From assembly GCA_017590115.1 (NCBI GenBank), contig JAGGNK010010892.1, positions 4,330,813 through 4,394,812 on the forward strand: a DNA stretch of 64,000 nucleotides. Reading direction: 5' to 3'. The notes under the pieces were generated by a model. It worked only from the letters and a program-made list of their open reading frames with translations, ran no database searches and had not been told where the DNA came from. The DNA is from Montifringilla adamsi. Its lineage: Eukaryota; Chordata; Aves; Passeriformes; Passeridae. Both the position numbers and the translations under genes were made by a program. Of the stretch, positions 23,601 through 35,445 are shown one piece after another (position 1 is the stretch's first letter; the number at the start of each line of letters is the position of its first letter).

Positions 23601-25879
23601 TGCACTGTTGATCCTCCATGGAGAGATGCTGGAGGAGAGCAGGAGTTCACACAAATCTGCATCCCCTGGCAGACCCACATCTGCTCAACAGCAAGGTGCC
23701 ACAGGACAAAACGCTTTGAAACACGGGGGGAAACAGCTGAAGGAGGATTCAGCAGCAGGCACAAGCTGGAGGCTTCCTGCATGCATGGTGAGGCTGGGAA
23801 GGGGCAGAGAACCATGGAGGGACCGTGCAGGCACCCATGGCCACCCAGGTCCTGGCCGGGGGTGAGGCTCAGCTCCACTGGCTTGTCTTCTTCTGACACT
23901 CTGAGGAGGAGAAGCACTGGAGACACAAGGTGAGCTGTGAGAACATTGCTCTGATGAGGAGCATTCCCTCTGCCAGCTTCCCTTGGCATACATATGTGTA
24001 CATACATGCAAATAAATAAATAAATAGATAAATAAATAAATATAAGCATTCTGGCTATTAATAGCAATAACTCTCTGTGATACCGGATGTCTCAGATCAG
24101 TCTCTGTTCGAGGTCTAACGGAGGCAGATGAACATGCAAAATTGGACAGGGCTGAGCTGTGTAAATCTGAGAAAACGGAGCTTCATTGGGGAGAAATGAG
24201 CTTTGAGAGGGTCTGAAAGGGAGCAATGGGGTGGCTCAGGCACTGCAGATAAATTGGGTTGTATCTACCAGGGAGGTGCTGCACGTTTGGTGATGAAATG
24301 TGTTCATTTTTTGTACAAAACAACAGAATTAAATCCTGCTTTTAGTGGGAAAGTAAATTCCACCTTAACTGCAAAGCCACTAGCAATGACTCCACAATAT
24401 AAGAAATTTAATAATTATGATAATTAATAAAGATAATAATACAGTCAAACCTTGCTAATGACTCAGAGGCTGCTTACTAAATACTGACTTTGTGGATAAA
24501 CAAGCCAGAATAATGCATCATAAAATACACTTTGTTCCATTATTTTGACATCTCTATTATTTTAATTATTTATACTTCGTAATATACCAGTCATTCTACT
24601 TGGGAAGGTTTTACAAAAATAATGAAGCTCTAATAATGTGACATGTCAGTTCAGTATTTGCTGAAACAGGGAGACAGGAAAACCAGTCCTTTCAGGGGAT
24701 GTGTAAATCAGGAAGGGCACAGATCCGTGGAGCTCAGATATTCAAAGTTTTAATGCAAAATATTAGACATCTCTATTATGCCTTTGACTGGGAGCCCTCG
24801 GAGCAGCTTCCCTGGTGAAGAACTCCTGAAGCCAACCTGCTTCACTGCTAAATGCAAAAGGATCGATGCTGGTTCTCCACAAAAAATCACACAGTTCAAA
24901 AAATAATAATAAATGTGAAGTAGTTTTTGTGCTCAAGTCAATTTTTATCCTTAAATCAATTTTTTCCACCACCATGACAGCCAAAATCTTGTTTTTAATT
25001 TAAATGAGAGCTGAGAATTTTACATAATCACTTGATTCCTGGAGCTGGCATTCCCTCGAAACCCCAGCCCGCCTCCCCGCTCCCTGAATTTGGCAGGAAT
25101 TGGCCCCACTCTTGCAATGAAAGACACTGGAGGAAGAACTCAGCATTTATTTAGCTCAGTTTTCCAGCTCCAGAGAGTCCTGAAGGGTGCATGTTGGAAA
25201 TAAGCCTTCGGAGTCAGTCAGGAGGGCTTTTTCTAAGAAAAGAAAAAAAAAAAAAAAGGCAATTTCTCTTGGAGATTTGCCAGCAAACTGACTCTACCAG
25301 CCCTGTCCCAGCTCTCTGCCAGCCTATGGACCAGTTATTGCAACTTTCAAGCGTTTCCCTGTGTGTGGGGATGGGATAACATACTGCAAAACCACTCTGT
25401 ACATAACATTCTCTCCCACTGGGCTGCTCTTCCAGAGGATCTGTTGGGAGCCGCTGGAAGGGAGCGGGAGAGAGCGGAGCCTGCGGCAGCAGGAAGGGAG
25501 GGGGAGCCCTGCCCGTCCGCCTGCTCACCTCCGAGCATCCTCCCTCGCCACGGACACGTTCGGGTTTCCCTTTTTCATGTGCCCTGAAAATGCCGGCCCG
25601 TGGGAGTCGGAGGGGGATAGCCGGGAGGGTGGTCACGGATGGAGCTGCCTTCCAGCAGCGGGAATTACAAAGATGCATGGATGGGATGTGTGGAAAGCCG
25701 AGGTGGGGGGACAATGGGGGTGTCCGTGCCCTGGGGAGCAGGAAGCCACCGCCAGGTGCAGAGGTCGAGCCTGGCTGTTCTCTCCAGGCTGGAGAGGCAC
25801 AGGCCTTCCAGAAACAGGGCGTAGTTCGGGGTTCTAAACGGGGCACCTATTTGGGGTTCCCGCTGAGGGTGGATCAGCG
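23601..25879 (+). other. Proximal upstream region of TOX2
   Basis: No CR1 is seen. A (AAAT)n repeat is at 24010-24042 and an A-rich run at 25235-25257. AT-rich DNA (24350-24620) gives way to rising GC content from about 25430. Possible proximal regulatory DNA. Confidence 0.45.
24010..24042 (+). repeat. (AAAT)n microsatellite
   Basis: About eight 4-bp units with one GATA interruption. Confidence 0.95.
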
Positions 25880-26248
25880 CGCTGGACAGCATCCCTCATC
25901 AGCGTGTGGGCGCCAGGTGCAGAGGGAAACGAAGCTGCTGGGCACCGTCCCGTGTCGGGAGAGGCACACCGGGCACGGTGCGGGCTGTGGGGCACGGAAG
26001 ACGTGCCAGGGTCTCCAGCGGGCAGCGGGAACCGGTGGGCGGCTGTCGCAGCCTTCCCCTCGCCGGGGCGGCCGGGGATGGGGCCGGGGAGCGCCGCGGA
26101 CTCCTCGCCGGGGCTCCAGCGGCGCTGCCCGCGGTGCCCGAGCCCCCGGCGGTGGCGGCCGCGGGAGGAGCCGCCCGCCGCGCCGCCGCCCGCCCTCTCC
26201 CCGCCCTCTCCCCGCGCCAGAGGCACCGCCGCCGCCGCAGCCGGGTCC

Positions 26249-26251
26249 ATG
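26249..26251 (+). promoter_or_regulatory. Upstream out-of-frame ATG before the TOX2 start
   Basis: An ATG lies 43 bases before the TOX2 start, out of frame with it. Its frame stays open through the whole of exon 1 and past the donor, so in spliced mRNA it would overlap the TOX2 start and end in exon 2 or later. Its context is weaker than the TOX2 start (T at -3, C at +4). If the 5' UTR includes it, it could lower translation of TOX2. Confidence 0.4.
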
Positions 26252-26291
26252 CCCGCTGGAGCCCCCGCCTGCCGCCGCCCGCAGCCCCGGC

Positions 26292-26393
26292 ATGGACGTT
26301 CGGTTCTACCCCTCCGGCCCCCCCGCCGTGGGCTCGCTGCCCGGCGCGGACCCCACTTGCCTCGGCCCGCTGGATTATTATCACTGCAACAAG
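26292..26393 (+). CDS. TOX2: TOX2 first coding exon (partial gene, exon 1 only)
   Basis: This exon encodes the N-terminus of TOX2, a nuclear HMG-box transcription factor of the TOX family (TOX, TOX2, TOX3, TOX4). The 34 codons read MDVRFYPSG, then a Pro/Gly/Ala-rich stretch, then LDYYHCNK. The opening MDVR-YPS and the LDYYH block match my memory of vertebrate TOX2; TOX3 shares MDVRFYP but not the rest. The exon ends AAG|GT at 26394, phase 0, just where family proteins continue with a Phe-Asp-Gly motif in exon 2. The start at 26292 has G at -3 and G at +4. The frame is open far upstream (from 25590), but family homology fixes the start at MDVR. The HMG box and C-terminal part are absent and must lie beyond 64000. 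The exon sits in a CpG island. The bird exon seems one residue longer than the human one (an extra Pro). Identity is well supported; the exact transcription start is unknown. Confidence 0.92.
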
Positions 26394-26960
26394 GTACCGG
26401 GGGCGCGGGGGGTCCGCGGGCTGGCGCGTCCCGCCGCTGCTCCGCGGGCACGGGAACGGGCACGGGCAGGGAAAAGTGCCGGCGGCGCCGGCTCCCGCGG
26501 GAGGGAATTTTGAAAGTGGTCTGGAAGCGGAGCGGGGGGAGCCGTCGGGTGGCCGGGCCGCCCGCAGCGGGCGGGGGGAGCCCGAGCCCGGGCGCTGCTC
26601 GGCGGGGCGGGCCGGGAGCGGAGCGCGGTGTCCGTGTGTCCGTGTGTCTGTGCGGGCTCGGTTTAACCTCCTCCGCTCCGGGGGCGCTCGGCCCGGGGCG
26701 ATGCGCGCCCTGGGGCGGTTGTTGTTGCGGTTGTTGTCGGGTACTTTTTTCCTGTTGTTCTTCGCCGCGTTGTTGTTTTGCACCTACTTCTCGAGCTGCG
26801 GAGCCGCCGGGCCGGGTCGCGGCTCCTCCCGAGCGGGGTCCGGCCCCGTCCCTCGCCTCCGTCCCTCACCTGCCGCTGCGCTCCTGCGGACGGGGCACCC
26901 AGCTCCGGGCTGGGGGTGTCCGTGTGCCCCCGATCCCCAGCACGGCGAGGAGACCTCCAT

Positions 26961-28293
26961 CACTCACATTTTCCCCGCTCGCTGCAGCTGCGAGGCGAAG
27001 CAGCCTGCACTTGTAACGGGAGAGGGATGCGCAGGGGATATCTGAGAGCGCGGAGGTGCTCTAGGAAATTTCTCTCATCCTGGAGAAAGCGAAGCGAAGG
27101 GGATAGATGCTACTTCAGGGATAAAGAGTTTTCTGCGAGTGTCGCCTAGCTCGCTGTGGGTAAACAGCGCTGATGTTTCAGCTACAAAGCCCTGGGATCC
27201 AGATCTCTTTGGAGGGAGGGGGATCATCCCAGATGTAATCCTTGCTGCCTTCCGGGCTAAATTCGGGTAATTGCGTCGAAAAAAGTTAATAAAAGGAGAA
27301 AATGCTCTCCTGCTTCGGTACAGCAGCTCAGGATGCTCTCGGCTCACCTTACTGTTGTGATACTTTGGGATCAAACTCTTAAAACACAAGCAGAGGGAAA
27401 TGAGTGCGGCTTCCTAGACGCGGCAAATTAATTTTAATGTATCAAGAGATGCATGTAACTGTTTCTCTGTCAGTGGGTTATTTATCTCTTTTTATTAAGT
27501 TGTAGCAAACCTAATAGTTTTCGTTTATTTTGAGATGCCGGATTATACTGAAAGGAAACAGTTTTCGCCTCTATCTGCGTACTGCTGGCTTCAAAGTGTT
27601 TTATTATCATTGCCGTTGCTCTTAAAACATTAAATAAGCTCTTAAAATACTAACGAGAGCTGGATCACCTGGGAGCAGGACATTTGTCCTGCCGAAACAT
27701 TCGCCCGTGTGTGTGAGAGCAGAAATCTGGGATCATGTGAGCGTGAGCCGCTGGCAACTGCGGCTGCCCCCAAATCCTGCTGGCTTTCGGAACTCGCTCT
27801 TACCAAGAAGTTGTTGGACGCCAACATGGTTTACTTTGCCTTGCAGTGTTTCGTGCGGGAGCTGGGGCTGGTGGCCGTGCTCGCCGTGCCTCAGCCTTGG
27901 GGTGCGCGGTCCCGTGTCCCCCCGGCAGCGCCCGCCCGAGCCTTGGGGCGCGGGGCCCCTCGTCCTCAGCTCATCCGTGGCCTGAATCCCTGAGATTAGT
28001 CCCGGATTAGGTGGTGGCAATTGATCCGCAGCTCCTCGCTGCCGCTGCGGCCGGGAGGCTGCGGGAAATCGTCTCTTCTGGGGGTGCAGCGAGCTGAGCC
28101 CCGGCGGGCGAGCGGTGCGATGGGCGCTGCTGCTGGCCGGGGCGATGGGACAGCGGAGAGGAGCACCCCAGGTACTGACCACTGCCACCAGATGCTGCTG
28201 TTGTCACTGCTACCGAGGATCTTAAGGCAGCGGCAGAAGAAAGGAAGTGACTTACCCTTTGCTGATATTCAGGGTGCTTTTTCCATCCCCCAT

Positions 28294-28294
<1 letters not shown>
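26961..28294 (+). other. Start of TOX2 intron 1, with a second CpG-rich patch
   Basis: After the island the sequence becomes AT-richer (27400-27640). CpG density rises again at 27740-28170. An ATG at 28120 is followed by a donor-like CAG|GTACTG at 28172, but it would leave phase 1 and not fit a phase-0 exon 2. Confidence 0.45.
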
Positions 28295-28324
<30 letters not shown>

Positions 28325-28578
28325 TGCGGGCCGGTTCTTTTTTCCATATGNNNNNNNNNNNNNNNNNNNNNNNNNNNNNNNNNNNNNNNNNNNNNNNNNN
28401 NNNNNNNNNNNNNNNNNNNNNNNNNNNNNNNNNNNNNNNNNNNNNNNNNNNNNNNNNNNNNNNNNNNNNNNNNNNNNNNNNNNNNNNNNNNNNNNNNNNN
28501 NNNNNNNNNNNNNNNNNNNNNNNNNNNNNNNNNNNNNNNNNNNNNNNNNNNNNNNNNNNNNNNNNNCCCCCCCCCCCC
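28295..28578 (+). other. Poly-C tracts flanking an assembly gap (N run 28351-28566)
   Basis: A 30-C run (28295-28324), then 26 bases of real sequence, then 216 Ns, then 12 Cs (28567-28578). The gap size may be estimated rather than measured. The missing sequence is probably GC-rich or C-rich. Confidence 0.95.
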
Positions 28579-31500
28579 TTCTTTTCTGAGTTATCAAATG
28601 ACATTTGCTTATGCACAGCCGTGCACGTTTGTCTGTGGCATGAGGCCGCCGGAATGAAGCCAGGGATGGAATGGGCTGACTCAGTTTCCCTGACAGGCTG
28701 CAGGTACAGCGGTTGTAACTCCAGCATCAAACCGTGGCCCGGAGTGGCACGGGAGGAGCCGTCTCCTGCTGCTTCTCCTTCGGATAACTCCGGCAGGTGC
28801 GGGGTGGGATCCGGCCGAGGATCACCAGCAGCGTGCTGTTCTCTTGTGCCTGCCATGGAACAAGAGTTCTCCTGCTTCCTGGAGCCACATGGGATTCTCT
28901 GGGAAACTCCAGAACCTCACACCAATCCCAACCCCATCGCTCCTGTCCAGTGCTGGTGGCTCAGCCCAGGGCTGGGCTGAGACTGTGTCTGCCTGAAAGC
29001 ATTTGCACTTTAAAAAACTGCAGAGGAGGGTAGGGTGGACTGGAAAAATCAGAATTCTCCCACTATGGCGTGCAGATATCCCAGATAAAATCCATCTCTG
29101 GGAAGGACCTGAGCAAGGAGCACTTACAGGCTCTTTGCTGTCCTCCTGCTTCACTGAGTTAATGAAGGTGCTCTAAAGCCCTTTGATTTAAAAGGCTTAT
29201 TTTGCTCAGGGTATTTTTGTTTGGTTTGGGTTTTTTTCCCTTTATTTATTTATTTCTTTAGGGGGAGGCAGCAAAGCTGGCCTGTGCAGTGTCACTGTGC
29301 ATAAATAACTCGCTGGGAGCACGGCGGAGCTCTGCCATCGCCGTGAGCTGCCTTAGCCCAGAGCAGCCTGAAATGTTAATGGAATTGTTTTGTGCACTTA
29401 CTGGACATGATATTGTTACCAGGAGGTCTCCAATCTCGCCTGCATGCTGCAGTCAGCCACAATTCCTCTCTGCAGCTATGCAGGGGCCTATTGCACATCA
29501 GCATTTCCATTTCTGAAAGGACAAGGGATGTTTAGAGGGATAATGAAATGGGAGTGTGTGTTCAGCCCAGGCCTCCCCAGAAGGGGGGAATTTGCACCCT
29601 TTCTTTACCTGCTTCCACAACATCCCTGTTTTCCCTGGAAGGGCTGGCCACTGGGAGGGAGGGACGAGGTGGTGAGGGGCTGGACACCCACAAGTGGAAA
29701 ACAAGAGCCCTCCTGGCCCATCAGGCAAGGTGAGAAGGAGCCCTCCCTGCTGCTGAGTGCGTTTGGTGAGGAGTTCTGATGGATCAGGAGTACGGGTGGC
29801 ATCAAAGCCGGGGAAAAGGGCTCCCTGTGTAAACCACTCCCTGCTACTGGTGATCCTGCATGGAGCAGCCTGCCATGGCAGCTGGGGAGAGGAGCCAGCC
29901 CCAAACTTCCTGGTGCCCAGGGAGCTGCTGCTCACAGCCTGATGCTCCTTGGCAGGATTTTTAGGGCTGCACAGTGCTCAGCCCAAGGTGTGGGGCTGCT
30001 GAGGAGCCACCTGAGAGGACAAGCTGCAGCGAGCATTTCCCACTCTGGAGTACTGCCCCCCATCCTGTGGGCTGGATCCAGGACCTGCTCCATCCCTGGG
30101 GCAGCAGGAACACCTCTGGTGTCTGCACAGTGGCCATGAGGGACTGGGGACGTTCAGCTGTAAGTGTGAGGAGCCCTCATCCAACATCCAAACTGCGACA
30201 CCCATCCCTGTCATCGGCCACCTGAGCACTGCTAAAGAAACACCTACCTCTGGTTTGGATTCCTTGTTTAAATTTTGGTCTAAACCCCTTTTTCTGACCC
30301 CTCTGGCCATTTTCCTGGGGCACTGGTACTTGCTGCGTTCCCCTTCCTGCTTGCATGCCAGGAAAGCTTTCACAGGGCTTTGAGCTGCTCTTGTGCAGTG
30401 CCGGTGTTTTGGGGAGAGCAGCATGTTCCTGCACCACCTAAGGGGGTCTTGCTCCCTGGTGGGGCATTTTCCCACCCTCCAATTGCTTTGAGAAAATGTG
30501 GGGGTTTTCCCACTTGAGCTCTAGGGAGATTCTGCAGCTCTATTTCACAGTAAGTAAACCACAGTATGGTAAAAAATGTGCATTTTAGTAACACCGAGGC
30601 TCGTTCTGCTCTTAGCAGAGCTTCAGTGACAGGATCTGCTGTGCTGGCTGATACACCAGCATGGAAGGGTTTTTCATAGATCCTAAATTGTGTTTGTGGA
30701 TCCACAAAGCTCAGGAGGGAGTTTTTCCTTCTCAGCCCAAGCAAAATTGCCTTGGCAAGGGAGGCCTGTGACAGGAATCCTGCCAGAGCACGATACCCTG
30801 AGCTCTTTCATGCAGGGATGCTGGGTTGCAGCAGGAGTGATTCTGCTCCCCAGGGGCATCTTTGGGGAGTGAATTATCATTTTTATTCTTCCTGCAGAAA
30901 TAAATTTAAATATAAATTCTTCCTGCTTGCTTCTGGTGCTACAACGGTTCGACTGGGTTAGCACGATGCCCAATTTTCAACCAGGGGAATTGATGGGGAT
31001 TGATGATTAGGAGAAGGAGGAGAACTCAACCTGGGAATACCAAATCCACACTGCTGTGAGACCCTGGGAGTGCCCGTGGTCCTTGGGAGCCCCCGTGCTG
31101 GGGGCCCTGTTATTAACCCTGCAGGATTTCTGTGGGATTCATCAGCACCATCAAACCTTTTCCTGAACTTGCCTTGCAGGATCCTGTGGCTTTGCCTCTC
31201 CAAACACAGCCTCTCTCTTGCCTTTTGGGCTAATAAATTGACAAAAGCTATTTTACCAATACACCATTAAAATCTACTATCATGTGACGGGTATTAGTCT
31301 GCAACCAATGCTCTCTTCTTTTAAGAACCCTTCAGAAATGGGGTCTGAACTGGTACGAGCCCGAGTCCATGTAGCTAATGCATTTCTGTGAAATGTTCTG
31401 GTTTGATTTTTACAATAAATTGTACATTGCAGTGATAAACATGGTCCCTTTTTCCTTGTTCCAGCACTGCTTTGCCATTCTGGAAGATAAAGTACATTCT

Positions 31501-34500
31501 TTCCCTTCCTACTTCCGAAGCCAACTCTGTTTTGAAGTAGCATAAATCTTTCTTTGGAGATGGAGGATTTTGGATGGAGAACAAAGTCCAGCAGATTTTT
31601 AATTTGGGGCCCATTTCATTCTCATTTGGCAGGCAGCTTCTGTTGATTTGCAAATGTAGATTTTTAATTTATTTTTTTCTTTTAGGCCCTGAATATGGGC
31701 AAGGGCTTCCCCTGAAAAGTGGTTGAGTTACTCAGTGGGACAGCCCTGCCTTCTCCAGAGTGGTCTTTGATGGGTTGCACAGCAGAAAGTGTTTGAAGCT
31801 CCATTTTTTTGCCTTGGGCTTTAAGTCAGGGATTGGGAGCTAAATAATGAATGTCCATCCATTCATAGAAAATGTTGTTCTCTCTGCATGCACGGAGGGG
31901 AGGCTTTAATCTGGTTGTTTTGGGAACAATGGGAGATGTTTTGAAGACCAGTCTGACTTGTGTGTAACAACATGTTTGTTTGGGCTGCTTCTGAATAACC
32001 TTGTCAAGGGCCTCATCCGTGGAAGTCCTTGTAGCAGAGGAGACATCAAGAGCCAAAAAATTCAGGATCAAAACTGTGCAAGTTTCTCTGATTTATTTGT
32101 GATTCTTCAAATCAATGATTGTCCCCTGAATCGGTGCTCTGGAGCTGTGGTTGTTACACCACCATAACTGCAGCGTAAATCCATGATCAGCTCTGCCTTG
32201 GACCTCTGAGCCTGCAGCAGGCACCAGGATCAGTTTGTGCATCCACGACAGAAAAACATCCTGTTAAAGTGAATTTTCTTGTACAGACCAGAGCACCCAA
32301 TAACTTGGAGGGTGCATGCTGATCCTTGTGCCAGGGCAGTGGGAGAGCACCTGGAACCCTGCAGAGCTCTTCCAGCTTTTCCTCCCTGTAAGGACAGGCA
32401 CTGCCAGCTCCCTTCCTGGGGGTTGTCGTTAGCATTGTGATCTTTCTGCAGCATTTGCAGAAAAATCTCTGTTTTCGTGCTGCCTTCACTTTGCATCTCC
32501 TTCCTGCTGGCTACAAGGAGCAGGAGGTGAGGATGCTCCACCACCACAGACTGGCCCCACTGGGAGGGGGGAGTGTTTTCCCCTCGAGGTGCAATTTTTC
32601 CTATTACCTTTGTACTCCTCTGGTTTTTTTACAAAATGAGCTCTAAATGCTTTTACCATAAGTTGGGTTATATCTTGCAGTATAAATGAAGCATATAATT
32701 GTGTTTTCCTAACAGCTCCACATTAAAAATAAGTTATTGTGTTGCTAATGTGTTTTTCCTGACAATTTTCCATCCGGTGAGTGCGAGGCTTCTGTCTGAA
32801 CTGTCATGTAGCAGCACCTCTGCCTCCTCTTGAGATCTTATTCAGTATTCCTCAAGTCGGGCTGAAGTGTTAGTGTGATTAGAGCTTTCAAACTATTAAT
32901 TCCTAATTGGAGGTTTGAGCTCTAATGTTCCACCTTTGTGATTTTACACTCGTTTTAATATAATTAAATAATGCATAATGTATGTTCTATAATATTACAC
33001 ATAAATTATAGATGGCATACACTATATTCTATGGTGTACATAAATTATCTATTATCTAATATATGATAGAAATTATATTATGCATTATATATTATATATA
33101 ATTATAGTAATTGGGGATACACAGCTCAGCTTCAGCAGGAAGAAATCTCTCAAAACTTACTGGAACAAGCACTGATCACACCACTCTTTAAAAAATATTA
33201 ATAATAAAAAAAGATAGAAAACAGCATTAAATCACCTGATTTTACAGCTGTATGACCAGATTGAAAAATATCTTAATTATCTGCCTCCCCAGCCCACCTT
33301 CTCCTATTGTTTCCCTCTGGAGGTTTTGTTCTGATGGATGCCATTTCTTCCCTGAAAAATGGCCCTGGCTGCCGCCGTGCTGCAGGCAGAATCTCTGCGT
33401 TGTGCCACAGAACCTCTCCCCGCCTCCCCCATCTTTTGCATGGATTGCTTGACCTCTGCAGATATAATTAAATCTCTTCCTGACGACTGTGAGATTGCAG
33501 CTCGGCTCCGTGGCGAAGGGAACCGGGAGGGAAGTGTTAAACGGGGCCTGAGCCAGGAATTGTTCTTGTGGAGAGATTATTGGTTTGTGTTGGTCGCTGC
33601 ACATGGCTTCAGAGAACCTGATCTGCAGAAACCAGCCCAGCCTTGGTCTGAGGCAGCTTCTTGACCTCTAATTCTGGGCTCGACCTGGACACGGGACAAT
33701 TTTGCCAGTGTTTAAAATGTAGAAGATTTAATTTTTTCTGTTGGTTTGAGGACTCAGCCCCTTGCTCTCATGCTGCCTTTTTTCCCCTGGGTTTCTAAGG
33801 ATCTCATGACTTAGCAGGTGCAAGGAAAGGGGGGTGACAGCATAAGGACCTGTGGGGACTGTGGCAGAACTTGCTGCAGCTCTGCTCTGAGCCTCTTCTC
33901 CCCATTCCCAATGAGCATCATCTTCAAGGCAGCAGAGACCCCCAGCCTGGAGGAGAAGGTCTGGGACAGCCCTGGCACTCTGGTGCCCAGGGGAGGTGCA
34001 GGACAAGCCCTGGCACATGCCACCCTCCCCTCTGGTGCCGTGCCACCATCCTCACTGTCACCCAGGCTGTATTTTCCCCACAACTCCATGGATCGTGTTC
34101 CACTCCCAGTGGCAAGGAGCCCTTTTTTCTCAGATCAGCTGGATCACATCAGCAGGTTTCTCTTCCTACAAAACCTACTGGTGAGTCAGAGTTTCCATCC
34201 CCATCTGGGCTCCTCAGGGAGGCTCCATCCCCTTTCTTCCCGGCTGTCTGCCTGTGCACCGTGCTTTCCTTTCCACTTTAGAAAAAACAATCACCTTCCT
34301 CTCCATCTCTGTTCTTGCCAGTGGCCAAGGTTGGGAGATAAGAGCTGTGTCATGGCTCTGCCTTTTATCTTCTCCAGGAACTGGCCAAGCTCTCCCTCTC
34401 CAGAAGCAGCAGCTCATTTCAGGGCCCCCCAGACATGTGGGGGATATTTTAGGAATAATTTGAGCCACCCTGAGCACTGAGTATCTGTTGCAGGAGATCC

Positions 34501-34959
34501 AGGCCTGTGGAGAAGTGCAAGCAGAGCCTGGGACATCTGAAAGGCTTCTCTCTCCCAAAGATGTGGATCTCCACATTTATACCCATGAAGGAAGTTTCAC
34601 CTTTCCAGCCAGGTTCACCCAGCTGTTTATTCCTGAACATCTCCCTCACCCTGGAAAACTGGTAGGGCTGTGCAGGCTATTTAGGAGTTGCCAAGCCTTT
34701 TGAAAACCCTCAAATTCAACAGTTTTAGTGTGAAGGATTATGCTGGGAAGGGGAGGAGAGTGTCATGGAGAGCTTGGCCTCGTGTGGAGCTGGTGGGGCT
34801 CAGCCCTGTTCCAGCAGTGCAGGCTGAGCTCCCTTCTCCCCTGAGAGCCAAACCCGTGGTCAAGGATGATCTGTTTGATCCCATCCCTTTATTCCACCCT
34901 CACCTCTCCTTTATGCAGAGGGGAAGATGCTGCCAGGGACCTCTGTGGTGCTGGGAGGG
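28579..34959 (+). other. TOX2 intron 1, CR1-free stretch
   Basis: 6.4 kb without a CR1 fragment or exon that I recognise. A short CpG-rich stretch continues to about 28830. An AT-rich block lies at 32950-33112. The piece 32640-32950 has an even, unique texture and could be a conserved element. Confidence 0.45.
32950..33112 (+). repeat. AT-rich low-complexity tract
   Basis: Long run of TATA/ATAATA-type sequence with imperfect palindromes ('attatgcattatatattat'). Confidence 0.85.
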
Positions 34960-35445
34960 CACAGGGTGGGCTGCTGAAGGCCCCCAGCATGAGAAGGACT
35001 TGGAGCTGCTGCAGAGAGTCCAGAGGAGGCCACGGAGACCCTCCCAGGGCTGGAGCCCCCCTGCTCTGAGCCAGGCTGGGAGAGCTGGGAGGGCTCACCT
35101 GGGGAGGAGAGGGCTCCAGGGAGAGCTCAGAGCCCCTGCCAGGGCTAAAGGGGCTCCAGGAGAGCTGGAGAGGGACTGGGGACAAGGGACGGAGGGACAG
35201 GACAAGGGGCAATGACTTCAGGGGTGCAGGGTTAGATGGGATATTGGGAAGAAATTCTTCCTTGTGAGGGTGGGCAAGCCCTGGCACAGGGTGCCCAGAG
35301 CAGCTGTGGCTGCCCCTGGATCCCTGGCAGTGCCCAAGGCCAGGCTGGACAGGGCTGGGAGCAGCCTGGGACAGTGGAAGGTGTCCCTGCCATGGCAGGG
35401 GTGGGATGAGATCGAACGCAAACCATTCTGTGATTTTTGTTGCAT
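34960..35445 (+). repeat. CR1 LINE 3' fragment (sense to TOX2)
   Basis: Sense CR1 in order: 'ggcccccagcatgagaagga', 'gctccaggagagctggagaggg', 'gggaagaaattcttccttgtga', 'ggcacagggtgcccagagcagc', ending 'aaaccattctgtgattttt'. It is one of the longest copies in the window and retains no intact ORF. Confidence 0.92.

Larger units (their letters stand above)
25880..26960 (+). promoter_or_regulatory. CpG-island promoter and 5' UTR region of TOX2
   Basis: CpG dinucleotides are very dense here compared with the flanks, and the island covers the TOX2 start. Several GC boxes of the CCGCCC/GGGCGG type are visible, including a doubled one at about 26190-26215 some 80-100 bases before the start codon, and another near 26080. 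I see no TATA box at a sensible distance, which fits a dispersed CpG-island promoter. The island continues into the start of intron 1. The transcription start cannot be placed from sequence alone. CpG enrichment begins more weakly around 25430. Confidence 0.75.

Noticed and set aside
1..26000. Search for the mammalian upstream neighbour GTSF1L and for other known genes
   Set aside because: No CHHC zinc-finger-like coding sequence or other known protein was seen in the flank.
25590..26513. A 307-codon plus-strand frame around TOX2 exon 1
   Set aside because: The frame is open because the CpG island is poor in stops. Only the part from MDVR at 26292 to the donor matches the family. The rest is upstream or intronic.
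25834..26783. Long minus-strand frames across the CpG island (up to 294 codons)
   Set aside because: Low-complexity Arg/Pro/Gly/Ala composition typical of antisense GC-rich DNA, with no domain.
28120..28171. ATG plus 17 codons followed by a donor-like CAG|GTACTG as an alternative TOX2 first exon
   Set aside because: It ends in phase 1, whereas exon 2 must be entered in phase 0 after exon 1, and the peptide matches no TOX2 isoform I know.
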